Positions 6,436 through 14,287 are shown, numbered from the stretch's first letter. The stretch: 16,129 nt of DNA from Lachnospiraceae bacterium (GCA_009774465.1 VSNT01000091.1:1-16129), one strand, 5' to 3'. Made by a program: numbers and translations. Notes: generated by a model from the sequence alone, not told the origin.

Positions 6436-7986
6436 TTATTCTTCCTCAAAACCTTCTTCCGTATATTCCGCTTCCTCCACTTCTAACTCCGGCTCCTTAA
6501 TATATTCCTCCTCATAAGCTTCTCCTGTCACCTGCTCCATAATCTGCTCTGACAATTTTTTAAGCTTTTCGTTGGCGTCCGCTCCATTCCATACCTCTGA
6601 AAACAACACCTCAAGCTGCACCCAGAAGTTGCTTGTTTCTATCATCTTTGGCATGGAAATGGATTTTTCATACTCCGCTGCAAACATGGCAAGGGCATCA
6701 TAACCATATTCCACATTCTTTGCTGCCGAAACCTTTCCCCCTCTGGCATATAAAATATCACTATACTGGGTAGTCAAAAACCTTGCAAAATCGTTGGCCG
6801 CCTCTTTATTTGCAGAATATCCGTTTACAACAACACAGCTGGTCATGGAAAGGGACCTGCTGGGCTTTCCCTCATCAATATCCGGCACAAGGGCAATCCC
6901 GTAGTCGTAAGCCATAAGCCCGTCTGATTTTGCATCCTCCAGTTTAAATACTGCATCCGTTGTTGCTATGGTAAATACCGTCTTTCCCGCCATAAACTCA
7001 TCCAGTATAGCCTCATAATCAATTTCGCTGGTGTCTATGGAAAAGAACTGGTTCAGTTCCTGATATACCCGCAGGCTCTCAATGGTTTCCAGATTATAAA
7101 TGTCTATCTGACTGGTATTCCAGCCGGCTTCTCCTCCCATGTTTAAAGTATTTCCCACAAAAAAGTAGTTATAAAAAATATCTGTAACATCCCATTTAAA
7201 TACACCTTCCACCTGCTCCGGTGCATCATATTCATCTGCAAAGGTTTCGATATCTTTAATCGTGGCCGGAAGGATTTCCTTTATCCTTGCCTCAATCTGC
7301 TCTTCGGTAAACCGCTCCTCTTCTATCCCTTCCGTTCCGGCTTCTCCTTCCGCTTCTCCGTCTGATTCCGCACTGCCTTCCCCTGACTGTCCGGTATCTG
7401 ATACAGACGATGTCTCTTCCACCTGCGCCTGGGCTGCTTCTCCTTCCGCCAGATCAGCCTCCGCTTCCAGCTGACTCTTAGCCATATCTTCCAGATAAGT
7501 TCTGTTATACAAAAGGCCGCTTGTTTCAAAGTAAAAAGGATAGCCTATCACTTTATCCTTATAGGTTGCTGCCTGCAGTCCGGTTTTTAAATAAGCTTCT
7601 TCCATAGAACCATCCCCGGGAAATTCCACCTCGCTGGCAAGTCCTGCAAGATATGCTTTTTCCAGAGAATCATGCCCTAAAATATAAAGGTCCGGTGTGT
7701 TTGATTCCAGAGATGCCTGATTAATCCCTTCCAGATATTCAAGGGCCGGCTGTAAAACCGGTACAATTCTCACATCATGATCCTCATTATAGGCTACTGC
7801 GGCTCCGGTCAGATAAGAGGTAAGCGTTTCATCTGTATACCACAGATAAAGAGTTTCCTTTCCACCGGTAAATACTGTCTCCTCCTGCTTTTCACTTATG
7901 TTAAGCCCTGATCTGGCAATTCCAAAAACTGCGGCTGCTGCTATTGCAATAATTCCTGCTGCTTTCAGTCGTTTTTTCAGACTCAT
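6436..7986 (-). CDS. Extracellular solute-binding protein, membrane-anchored, with acidic insert
   Basis: The fold pattern is that of MalE-like ABC-transporter substrate-binding proteins: LYLWYTDE near residue 46, PDLYILGHD near 98, YPFYFETSGLLYNRTYLED near 149, LPATIKDIETFADEY near 239, and SMTSCVVVNGYSANKEAANDFARFL later. The N-terminus, MSLKKRLKAAGIIAIAAAAVFGI, is a signal or anchor helix, but no Cys follows it, so there is no lipobox; the protein is probably held by an uncleaved helix. Residues about 172-228 are a Glu/Ala/Gly/Ser-rich acidic insertion between the YN and LPATI segments, and the last ~23 residues are also very acidic. GGAG lies 6 nt before the ATG. It follows argD by 14 bp and precedes a strong terminator, so it is the last gene of the arginine operon. 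No permease or ATPase gene is nearby. Ligand unknown; an amino-acid-related role is only an inference from context. Confidence 0.85.
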   Translation of the reverse strand: MSLKKRLKAAGIIAIAAAAVFGIARSGLNISEKQEETVFTGGKETLYLWYTDETLTSYLTGAAVAYNEDHDVRIVPVLQPALEYLEGINQASLESNTPDLYILGHDSLEKAYLAGLASEVEFPGDGSMEEAYLKTGLQAATYKDKVIGYPFYFETSGLLYNRTYLEDMAKSQLEAEADLAEGEAAQAQVEETSSVSDTGQSGEGSAESDGEAEGEAGTEGIEEERFTEEQIEARIKEILPATIKDIETFADEYDAPEQVEGVFKWDVTDIFYNYFFVGNTLNMGGEAGWNTSQIDIYNLETIESLRVYQELNQFFSIDTSEIDYEAILDEFMAGKTVFTIATTDAVFKLEDAKSDGLMAYDYGIALVPDIDEGKPSRSLSMTSCVVVNGYSANKEAANDFARFLTTQYSDILYARGGKVSAAKNVEYGYDALAMFAAEYEKSISMPKMIETSNFWVQLEVLFSEVWNGADANEKLKKLSEQIMEQVTGEAYEEEYIKEPELEVEEAEYTEEGFEEE

Positions 7987-8000
7987 TCTTCACTCCATTT

Positions 8001-9209
8001 CTATGCCTGATGAACAATTTCATCCAGACAACTTTTCAAAATGACAATCATGTCATCAATATTTTCCTTTGTAATGATAAGGGGCGGCACAAATCGGATA
8101 ATATTTGTCCCTGCGTTAATCAGGATTAATCCTTTTTCAAGGGCCTTTGTTATAATATCCCCTACCGGCCTGTTAAATACAAGCCCCTGCATCAGTCCCA
8201 ATCCCCGCCTTGTATCAATAAATTCATATTCGGACACAAGCTCATCCAGTTTTTCTTCCAGATAGCTTCCTGTCTCTTTCACATTATCTATTATATGGTT
8301 CTCCTCAAATAAATCAAGTACAATATTGATGGCCGCCGCCGCCAGAGGATTTCCTCCATAGGTGGTTCCGTGATCACCGCTTGTAAGAGAATTTGCCCCC
8401 ACTTTTTCCGTCATCAAAAATGCGCCTACCGGCACGCCGCACCCTAAAGCCTTTGCGGTGGTCATAATATCCGGCTTCACACCATACTTCTGCCATGCAT
8501 ACATATAACCGGTTCGTCCCATGCCGCACTGAATCTCGTCCAAAATCAGAAGAATATTCTTTTCCTCACAAAGCGCCTTTACCTGCTTTAAAAAGCTTTC
8601 TTCTGCCGGAAAGATTCCTCCCTCCCCCTGCACAGTTTCAAATAAAATGGCACAGGTCTTATCTGTTACATTAGAAAGCACGCTTTCAAAATCATTCATC
8701 TTTGCAAACCGGATATTTCCGATCATTGGTTCAAAGGCTTCTCTGTATTTGGGATTTCCCGTTACTGACAAAGCCCCCATTGTTCTCCCGTGAAAGGAGT
8801 GTTCCATTGCAATAATTTCATGATCCCTGCTGCCATCTTTCAGATACGCATACTTTCTGGCAGCCTTAATGGCGCCCTCCACCGCTTCCGCACCGCTGTT
8901 TGTAAAAAACACCCGGTCCATTCCGGAAACCTTTTTCATTTTCCTGGCAGCCTCAATGGCCGGCACATTATAATAATAATTCGACGTATGAATAATTTTA
9001 TCAATCTGCACCTTTAAGGCATCATTATACTTTTGATTGTTATATCCAAGGGCAAAAACCGCTATACCTGCACAAAAGTCCAGATACCTTTTCCCTTCAA
9101 TATCGTAAAGATACACCCCGTCCCCTTTATCAAGCACCACCTGATAACGGTTGTAAGTATGAAGCAGCGCCTGCTCCGCCTCCTCTATATATTGCTTCAT
9201 TGTTTCCAT
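8001..9209 (-). CDS. argD: Acetylornithine aminotransferase
   Basis: This PLP-dependent class III aminotransferase converts N-acetylglutamate semialdehyde and glutamate to N2-acetylornithine and 2-oxoglutarate, in the cytoplasm. Visible landmarks are FCAGIAVFALGYNN, the phosphate-binding FFTNSGAEA, HSFHGRTMGALSVTG, the cofactor Asp in LLILDEIQCGMGRTG, the PLP lysine in MTTAKALGCGVPVGAF, and GTTYGGNPLAAAA. Length (about 402 residues) is normal. The frame is open to an ATG at 9213-9215, but AAGGG lies only 2 nt before that codon and 8 nt before the second ATG, so METMKQYIEEAEQ is the likelier start. Context beside argB and argJ favours arginine synthesis over GABA or ornithine transamination. 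The gap to argB holds a long palindromic element, which may reduce expression of argD and the downstream solute-binding protein. Confidence 0.95.
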   Translation of the reverse strand: METMKQYIEEAEQALLHTYNRYQVVLDKGDGVYLYDIEGKRYLDFCAGIAVFALGYNNQKYNDALKVQIDKIIHTSNYYYNVPAIEAARKMKKVSGMDRVFFTNSGAEAVEGAIKAARKYAYLKDGSRDHEIIAMEHSFHGRTMGALSVTGNPKYREAFEPMIGNIRFAKMNDFESVLSNVTDKTCAILFETVQGEGGIFPAEESFLKQVKALCEEKNILLILDEIQCGMGRTGYMYAWQKYGVKPDIMTTAKALGCGVPVGAFLMTEKVGANSLTSGDHGTTYGGNPLAAAAINIVLDLFEENHIIDNVKETGSYLEEKLDELVSEYEFIDTRRGLGLMQGLVFNRPVGDIITKALEKGLILINAGTNIIRFVPPLIITKENIDDMIVILKSCLDEIVHQA

Positions 9210-9244
9210 ATGCATTGCCCTTTCTATCTCTTAAATTTAATCAG

Positions 9245-9449
9245 GTAATTGCGGAAGATAAAATAGTAGGAATATTCAGACAATATTTCTGTTCAAATCC
9301 TGTTGCACCAGGCATTCCAGCAAGCCAAATGGAACAGAAGTCAGTCGGGGAATGCCCCTCCTGCCTTCTATTGTCTTGCTTACATGGTGCATAAGGCTTT
9401 TCACAGAAATATTGTCTGAATATTCGTTCATTTTTTAATTCGCAATTAC
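9245..9449. repeat. Nested palindromic element between argB and argD (MITE-like or structured RNA)
   Basis: The core is a perfect 23-bp inverted repeat, 9270-9292 against 9403-9425 (it contains AATATTCAGACAATATTTCT). Further complementary pairs nest inside in the right order: 9305-9310/9385-9390 (GCACCA/TGGTGC), 9319-9324/9375-9380 (AGCAAG/CTTGCT), 9336-9340/9365-9369 (AGAAG/CTTCT), 9342-9344/9361-9363, and the tip GGGG-AATG-CCCC at 9347-9358. Outside the core, GTAATTGCG at 9245-9253 pairs with CGCAATTAC at 9441-9449. The whole stretch can therefore fold into one extended hairpin of 156-205 nt. No ORF of note lies in it. No convincing target-site duplication is visible. It may be a non-autonomous transposon relic, a dispersed palindromic repeat, or a processing or attenuation structure in the arg mRNA. 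Confidence 0.8.
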
Positions 9450-9470
9450 ATATTACTTATTTCCCAACAG

Positions 9471-10355
9471 TTAATTCATATCTTCATCTCTTACAATTGC
9501 AGTTCCTACGCCGGAATTGGTGAATATTTCCAGAAGCAGGCAGTGGGGAATCCGGCCATCCAGTATATGCACCCGGTTTACTCCATTTTTAATTGCCGAG
9601 GTACAGTTATTTAACTTGGGAAGCATACCTCCCCCAATGATTCCATCTTCAATTAATGCGTCTGCATCGGAGGCTGTAATTCTTGAAATAAAAGAGCTTT
9701 TATCCTCAATATCCCTGTACAGGCCTTCAATATCAGTAAGGAATACCAGTTTATCCGCCCCAACTGCTTTTGCAATGGCACAGGCGGCATCATCCGCATT
9801 GATATTGTAAGTCTGAAACTCGTCATCCAGTCCGATAGGTGCAACGATAGGCAGAAAATCTCTTTCCAGCAGATCATAAAGAATTTTCGGATTTACTTCC
9901 TTGATATTTCCCACAAATCCAATATCCTTACCGTCTGCATATTTCTTTTCCACATGCAAAAGCCCACCATCTTTTCCGCTGACGCCTACTGCGCTGACGC
10001 CAAGCTCCTGAACCATGCTGACCAGACTTTTATTTACCTTACCAAGCACCATCTCGGCAATTTCCATTGTCTCATCATCTGTAACCCGAAGTCCGTTTAC
10101 AAACTGAGCTTCCTTTCCCACCTTGCCTACCCAGCGGCTGATTTCCTTACCGCCGCCATGCACAATAATGGGCTTAAATCCTACCAGCTTTAACAGCGTT
10201 ACGTCCTTGATCACATTTTTTTGAAGCTCTTCGTTGCTCATGGCGCTGCCGCCATATTTCACCACAATAATTTTCCTGTTAAACTTTTGTATGTAGGGAA
10301 GGGCTTCGATCAGCACCTCCGCCTTTTTTAATACTTCCTGCATGTCCTTATCCAT
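9471..10355 (-). CDS. argB: Acetylglutamate kinase
   Basis: This enzyme phosphorylates N-acetylglutamate, the second step of the acetylated ornithine pathway, in the cytoplasm. Signatures are IIVVKYGGSAM (ATP site), VGFKPIIVHGGGKEISRW (substrate loop), NGLRVTDDETMEIAEMVL, IVAPIGLDD, YNINADDAACAIA, LVFLTDIEGLY and GGGMLPKLNNCTSAI. The N-terminal extra helix (MQEVLKKAEVLIEALPYIQKF) is typical of arginine-inhibited hexameric kinases, so feedback control by arginine is likely. The frame is open back to a TTG at 10374-10376, but AAAAGGGG lies about 9 nt upstream of the ATG at 10353-10355, giving 294 residues beginning MDKDMQEV; I prefer that start. argJ lies 93 bp upstream; the palindromic element follows. 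Confidence 0.95.
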   Translation of the reverse strand: MDKDMQEVLKKAEVLIEALPYIQKFNRKIIVVKYGGSAMSNEELQKNVIKDVTLLKLVGFKPIIVHGGGKEISRWVGKVGKEAQFVNGLRVTDDETMEIAEMVLGKVNKSLVSMVQELGVSAVGVSGKDGGLLHVEKKYADGKDIGFVGNIKEVNPKILYDLLERDFLPIVAPIGLDDEFQTYNINADDAACAIAKAVGADKLVFLTDIEGLYRDIEDKSSFISRITASDADALIEDGIIGGGMLPKLNNCTSAIKNGVNRVHILDGRIPHCLLLEIFTNSGVGTAIVRDEDMN

Positions 10356-10448
10356 TAGATACATCCCCTTTTCCAAATTTTATATCCACTTGCTGATAAA
10401 TTGTAAGTGCAAACCGCAAAGCAATCATTTAACCACACTTCAAAATTT

Positions 10449-11672
10449 TCAGCTCCTGTAATCTGCGTTGATTTTCACATAATCATAAGTCAAATCGCAT
10501 CCCCATGCAGTTGCTTCTTCTGAACCCATTTTCATATCCGCCAGAATTCTAACCTCCGGCTGTGCTAAAATCCTGCTGGCTTCTTCCTCATCATAATTGG
10601 TGGAAACGCCATCCTTAAATACCTGTATTCTGCCTGCCTTACTTTCAAAGAAAAGCTCGATTTTATCAGGATCAAAAGATACTCCGGAATAGCCCAGTGC
10701 ACAAATCATCCGTCCAAAGTTGGCATCATGTCCATAAACTGCTGCCTTGGTAAGACTGGATGAAACTACGGACTTACTTAATTTTCTTGCATCTTCCTTG
10801 GCAGCCGCACCAATTACCTTTGCTTCAATCAGGGCGGTAGCCCCTTCTCCGTCCCCTGCCATCATTTTTGCAAGGGTTTCATTTATGTAATGCACCGCTT
10901 CTTTAAATGCTTCAAATTCCGGTGTTCCTTCTTTGATTTCTTCATTCCCTGCCATACCGTTGGCCATCACCAAAAGGGTATCGTTGGTCGAAGTATCTCC
11001 ATCCACGGAAATCATATTAAAGGTGTCTGTCACATCTTCTTTTACAATTTTGGTCAGTACATCTTTTGAAATCACCGCATCCGTGGTCACAAAGGCAAGC
11101 ATGGTGCACATATTGGGATGAATCATGCCGGAGCCTTTGCTCATTCCCCCTAACGTCACCGTAACGCCGCCAATCTCAATTTCCACTGCTGCCTGCTTGG
11201 AATGGGTATCCGTCGTCATAATGGCTTCCGCCGCCTGGGTTCCTGCCTCTATGGTATCTGCCTTTGCCCCTGCAAGCTTGTCAATTCCTGCTTCTATCCT
11301 GTCTATGGGAAGCTGCATCCCAATCACGCCGGTTGAAGCCACCAGCACGGATTCTTCCGGAATGCCAAGCGCTTTTGATCCACGAAGCGCAGTTTTTTTA
11401 CAATACTCATAGCCCTCTTTTCCGGTACATGCATTTGCAATTCCTGCATTGACAATCACTGCCTGTCCAAAAGCAGATTCCTCTACCACCTTTTTATCCC
11501 ACAGGACAGGTGCCGCCTTCACCACATTGCTGGTAAAAGTTCCTGCCAGCACACAGGGTTTTTGACTGTAAATAAGAGCCATATCCTTTCTGTTCTTATA
11601 CTTGATAGAAGCCTCCACACCTGCTGCCTCAAATCCTTTTGCTGCGGTCACACCGCCTGTAATCACCTTCAT
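10449..11672 (-). CDS. argJ: Bifunctional ornithine/glutamate N-acetyltransferase
   Basis: ArgJ transfers the acetyl group from acetylornithine to glutamate and, in bifunctional forms, can also acetylate glutamate from acetyl-CoA. It is made as a precursor that cleaves itself into two chains. Landmarks are CVLAGTFTSNVVKAAPV, IVNAGIANACTG, the oxyanion-hole STGVIGMQLP (Thr114-Gly115), KGSGMIHPNMCTMLAFVTTDA with the catalytic Thr190, SVDGDTSTNDT, MMAGDGEGATALIE, VYGHDANFGRMICALGYSG and WGCDLTYDYVKINADYRS at the C-terminus. The residue before the nucleophilic Thr is Cys rather than the common Ala. Length (407) is normal. AAGGAG lies about 6 nt before the ATG and overlaps the end of the GNAT gene, suggesting coupling. 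Bifunctionality cannot be told from sequence by eye; with no argA or argC in the window it is not resolved. Confidence 0.96.
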   Translation of the reverse strand: MKVITGGVTAAKGFEAAGVEASIKYKNRKDMALIYSQKPCVLAGTFTSNVVKAAPVLWDKKVVEESAFGQAVIVNAGIANACTGKEGYEYCKKTALRGSKALGIPEESVLVASTGVIGMQLPIDRIEAGIDKLAGAKADTIEAGTQAAEAIMTTDTHSKQAAVEIEIGGVTVTLGGMSKGSGMIHPNMCTMLAFVTTDAVISKDVLTKIVKEDVTDTFNMISVDGDTSTNDTLLVMANGMAGNEEIKEGTPEFEAFKEAVHYINETLAKMMAGDGEGATALIEAKVIGAAAKEDARKLSKSVVSSSLTKAAVYGHDANFGRMICALGYSGVSFDPDKIELFFESKAGRIQVFKDGVSTNYDEEEASRILAQPEVRILADMKMGSEEATAWGCDLTYDYVKINADYRS

Positions 11673-11681
11673 AATTTCTCC

Positions 11682-12140
11682 TTATTTGTTATAATTCACT
11701 ATATTTTCTTTGTTCAGGGTAAAATCATAATAATTCAAGTCCTCCCGTTTTGTCCACCCTATTTCTTTCCAAAATACATTTCCTATATCATTCCGGGTAA
11801 AGGCAATCAGGGAAACCTTACTGATTTTCTCCTTTTCCAGAGCCTTCATGCAATGAACTACCATGCTCTTGCCAATCCCCCTCATCCGGTAATTTTCATG
11901 GACGCACACATGATACAGACATCCCCGCCTGCCATCATGCCCACAGAGAATGCTTCCTACAATTTTTCCATCCTCTACTGCCACCACGCTGGAAGTGGGA
12001 TTTCTTTTTAAAAACCGCTCCACCCCTTCTTTTGAATCATCAATGCTTCTGATTGCAAAACCCCTTATGGTTTTCCACAGATCATGCACCCCTTCATAAT
12101 CCGCTATTGTCATTGTCCTTATTTCCATTAAAATAACCAT
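11682..12140 (-). CDS. GNAT family N-acetyltransferase at the head of the arg genes
   Basis: This 152-residue protein is a single-domain GNAT. The acetyl-CoA-binding motif A is YHVCVHENYRMRGIGKSMV (R-x-x-G-x-G at about 85-91), with SLIAFTRNDIGNVFWKEIGW as motif B. The N-terminus MEIRTMTIADYEGVHDLW is common to clostridial members. Two ATG codons compete: the first (12138-12140) is only about 2 nt from AAGGAA, and the second, four codons on, is about 14 nt away, so the start is uncertain. Its stop is 9 bp before argJ and within the argJ ribosome-site region, so the two are almost certainly co-transcribed. The location invites the idea of an acetylglutamate-forming role, but the protein lacks the amino-acid kinase domain of classical ArgA and shows no specific signature. 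Substrate unknown. Confidence 0.85.
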   Translation of the reverse strand: MVILMEIRTMTIADYEGVHDLWKTIRGFAIRSIDDSKEGVERFLKRNPTSSVVAVEDGKIVGSILCGHDGRRGCLYHVCVHENYRMRGIGKSMVVHCMKALEKEKISKVSLIAFTRNDIGNVFWKEIGWTKREDLNYYDFTLNKENIVNYNK

Positions 12141-12225
12141 TTCCTTTCTATAAGCAGCAGACTTTCAGGCAGCCCATTTCATATATACTGCTACCCGAAC
12201 TGCCGCTTCTTTTCATCTGCCTGTT

Positions 12226-13266
12226 TCATTCTTCTCCCACCAAATGCACCACCTGATATTCATGGGATGTAAAGGGCAGAAATTTTTCAACTATATCTTT
12301 GGTTTTCAGCTTTAAACTTGCAGTATTCACGCAGGGATGACAGCCTAAAAATTCTTCTTTCAACACATCCTCGTCTATCAACAGCTTCACATGATTTTCT
12401 TTGTCATTCATCAGTCCCATGACGCTCACTGCACCGGGCGAAATATGCAGATATTCTTCCATTGCTTCCTCCGGTGCAAAGGACAGCCTTGCACTTTTAA
12501 TCTGTTTTGACAATTCCTTTGTCTTGAATTTCTTTTCTCCCGGCATCAAAAGCAGGTAAAATTGCGTTTTCTGACTGTTACATAAAAACAGATTCTTGCA
12601 CATATGTATTCCCAATATCCTGTCAATCCCCTGACAGGCTTCTATGGTTGCCATAGGCTCATGGTCAAGCCTTTTGAAAGGAATTCCAAGCTGTGCAAGG
12701 AGCCTGTATACCTCCATTTCTCTGGGAAGCCTTCCTGTTTCTTCTGGAATGTTTTCATAAAGAGTAACATTATGGGTAAGTTCCAATTCCCTGCACTTCC
12801 ACTTTTCATTTAAAATTTGATATTCCTCTGTCTGATGCAGATCTTTAAACCCGGCTGACAAATAGCAATGATAAGCGGGGGCATTATTTTCAAAAACTCC
12901 AATCGTTATCTTTTCCACCTTAAGGATATCAAATGCATATGCTGCCGCCAGCTTAATCATTTGCTTCCCATATCCTTTTCCACGTTTCGTATCATCCACA
13001 ATCACAAACCCAAAGCGCAGGATCTTTTTTTCCTCATCAGTAAACCGCATAATCATGTGTCCCACTACTCCGGTTTCATCAAAAGCAGTCATTTCATAAA
13101 AATTGTCCTCATAAGCTACAGCATTATAATGCCCATTCAGATCATCTTCCGTGATCGGATAGCTTTCAAATCTGTCCGCACACCATTTACGAAAAGAAAC
13201 TTCATCCTTTATCCATGAAATAATTGTTTTAGCATCACATGCTTTGTACGGTCTTAGTCTTAGCAT
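12226..13266 (-). CDS. Fusion of GNAT acetyltransferase and ProXp/YbaK-type aminoacyl-tRNA deacylase
   Basis: Residues 1-160 are a RimJ/RimL-like GNAT domain: LRLRPYKACDAKTIISWI, FGFVIVDDTKRGKGYGKQM (acetyl-CoA loop at about 94-103), IGVFENNAPAYHCYLSAGF. Residues about 185-342 are a prolyl-tRNA-editing (ProXp/YbaK) domain: VYRLLAQLGIPFKRLDHEP, CKNLFLCN with the conserved Lys224-Asn225 pair, QFYLLLMPGEKKF, LSFAPEEAMEEYL, ISPGAVSVMGLMNDKENHVKLLID, and FLGCHPCVNTASLKLKTKDI. Stand-alone members hydrolyse mischarged tRNA such as Ala-tRNA(Pro). AGGAGG lies 7 nt before the ATG, and there is no internal stop or frameshift, so the fusion is real in this sequence. It follows the P-loop kinase by 21 bp and precedes the arg-operon GNAT by 85 bp. 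The domain calls are confident; what the acetyltransferase half modifies is unknown. Confidence 0.88.
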   Translation of the reverse strand: MLRLRPYKACDAKTIISWIKDEVSFRKWCADRFESYPITEDDLNGHYNAVAYEDNFYEMTAFDETGVVGHMIMRFTDEEKKILRFGFVIVDDTKRGKGYGKQMIKLAAAYAFDILKVEKITIGVFENNAPAYHCYLSAGFKDLHQTEEYQILNEKWKCRELELTHNVTLYENIPEETGRLPREMEVYRLLAQLGIPFKRLDHEPMATIEACQGIDRILGIHMCKNLFLCNSQKTQFYLLLMPGEKKFKTKELSKQIKSARLSFAPEEAMEEYLHISPGAVSVMGLMNDKENHVKLLIDEDVLKEEFLGCHPCVNTASLKLKTKDIVEKFLPFTSHEYQVVHLVGEE

Positions 13267-13287
13267 TTTGCTGCCTCCTAAAATAAT

Positions 13288-13842
13288 CTAAAGTCCCCAG
13301 AACTCATCTATCTTTGCCAGCAATTCCTTATCTGTCTGATAAGCAAAATCATTGGCATTAATTTGTATTACGTTTCCATCAATTCCTTCTTTTCGCGCAG
13401 ATTCAATGTAATCCTTAAAATGATCAAAAATATCCAGCGTCGTGCTCAAGTGAACCGGATGCCTGTTTTCATTGTACATCCGGTTTAAATATCTTTTATG
13501 TAAAATATCAAGGTCTCCACGAAGAAGTAAAACCAGCACCTCATAGTTATTAGCGGCAGCCATTTCATATAATCTTTCCAATTCGGCTTTATGAAAGTTT
13601 GACTCCAGAATAAGGTCTTTGTTCAGCTTCGTAAATTCTGAAAAAAGAAATAACATTAATTCTAATGTCACTGCGGAGAGCTTTAGGTTTTCTTCCCTGT
13701 TTGTAAAGCCAATGGTATCTCCCAAAACTTCTTTAATTGTATCTTTATTAAAAACATTGACATCATATCTTTTGGAAAGAATGGTTGAAAAAGCTGACTT
13801 TCCGGTAGCTAAATCACCTGTAATCAATAACAATTTATTCAT
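13288..13842 (-). CDS. P-loop kinase of the AAA_33 / zeta-toxin-like type
   Basis: A protein of about 184 residues with Walker A GDLATGKS near the N-terminus (MNKLLLITG before it) and NKDTIKEVLGD soon after, as in AAA_33 small-molecule kinases. ILESNFHKAELERLY is the expected Walker B/substrate region, and LLRGDLDILHKRYLNR supplies lid arginines. Family members phosphorylate nucleosides, sugars, antibiotics or UDP-sugars; nothing here fixes the substrate. The frame is open to a TTG at 13843-13845, but the adjacent ATG (13840-13842) has AAGGA and GGAGG upstream at better spacing. It starts only 15 bp after the stop of the DUF3592-like gene. No antitoxin-like partner is visible, which argues against a toxin. 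Confidence 0.8.
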   Translation of the reverse strand: MNKLLLITGDLATGKSAFSTILSKRYDVNVFNKDTIKEVLGDTIGFTNREENLKLSAVTLELMLFLFSEFTKLNKDLILESNFHKAELERLYEMAAANNYEVLVLLLRGDLDILHKRYLNRMYNENRHPVHLSTTLDIFDHFKDYIESARKEGIDGNVIQINANDFAYQTDKELLAKIDEFWGL

Positions 13843-13857
13843 CAATTCCTTCCTCCA

Positions 13858-14283
13858 CTATAAAGTATAAAAGTACATGCACAGCCAAAAAGCTGAAAAT
13901 ATCCAGCATCCAATTAACCCGCCAAGGCGGGGACGCGGCATACAGCATTCATTGGGCTTTTTGGGATTTACCCTAACTTTAATCTTTGCCCCTTCCCACA
14001 GCCAAAAACTCTTCACTTTTGTTTTAATGACCAGTCCCTTATACTTATATCTTACAAAAGTATGACCTGTGGGAACGCGTTGACTCCTGTGGGCATCCAT
14101 ACCATCTACATATCTTTTGTATTCAGGTTTCCACTCATCGTAAAGCACAACAGCTTCCACTTCATCTGAACACCTGGCCAAAGTCATGAGACTGCATATA
14201 AAAGAAATAATTCCCGCTATGAAAAACGCAAAAGATACAATTGCTAAAAATAAAGTAAAGCCTGTCATTCTATTTTTCTCCAA
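13858..14283 (-). CDS. DUF3592-like small membrane protein
   Basis: A 141-residue protein with an N-terminal membrane helix (about residues 7-35, FTLFLAIVSFAFFIAGIISF), a central soluble part with a beta-rich pattern (EVEAVVLYDEW, GHTFVRYKYKGLVIKTKV, AKIKVRVNPKKPNECC) and a C-terminal hydrophobic segment (GCWIFSAFWLCMYFY). The V-x-V-N-P-K-x-P core is typical of DUF3592 proteins, whose function is unknown. Immediately upstream lies the frameshifted tail of a paralogue with the same RVNPKxPNxCC motif, so the locus once held a tandem pair. Its ATG lies only 4 bp before the paralogue stop region. I saw no strong Shine-Dalgarno site, although GGAG-like bases are weakly present. Confidence 0.65.
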   Translation of the reverse strand: MEKNRMTGFTLFLAIVSFAFFIAGIISFICSLMTLARCSDEVEAVVLYDEWKPEYKRYVDGMDAHRSQRVPTGHTFVRYKYKGLVIKTKVKSFWLWEGAKIKVRVNPKKPNECCMPRPRLGGLIGCWIFSAFWLCMYFYTL

Positions 14284-14287
14284 TTCG

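Noticed and set aside
9245..9449. CRISPR array or tRNA in the argB-argD gap
   Set aside because: There are no direct repeats with spacers and no tRNA-like arms; the symmetry is a single nested inverted repeat.
12141..12225. Promoter and ArgR operator upstream of the GNAT-argJ genes
   Set aside because: I searched this 85-bp gap for -35/-10 hexamers and an ARG-box-like sequence and found only weak partial matches, plus a loose CAGGCAG/CTGCCTG pair with a long loop. Not enough to call.
13288..13842. Zeta-type toxin call for the P-loop kinase
   Set aside because: Walker A and general layout fit many small-molecule kinases; no epsilon-like antitoxin gene is adjacent and the neighbours are metabolic or modifying enzymes.
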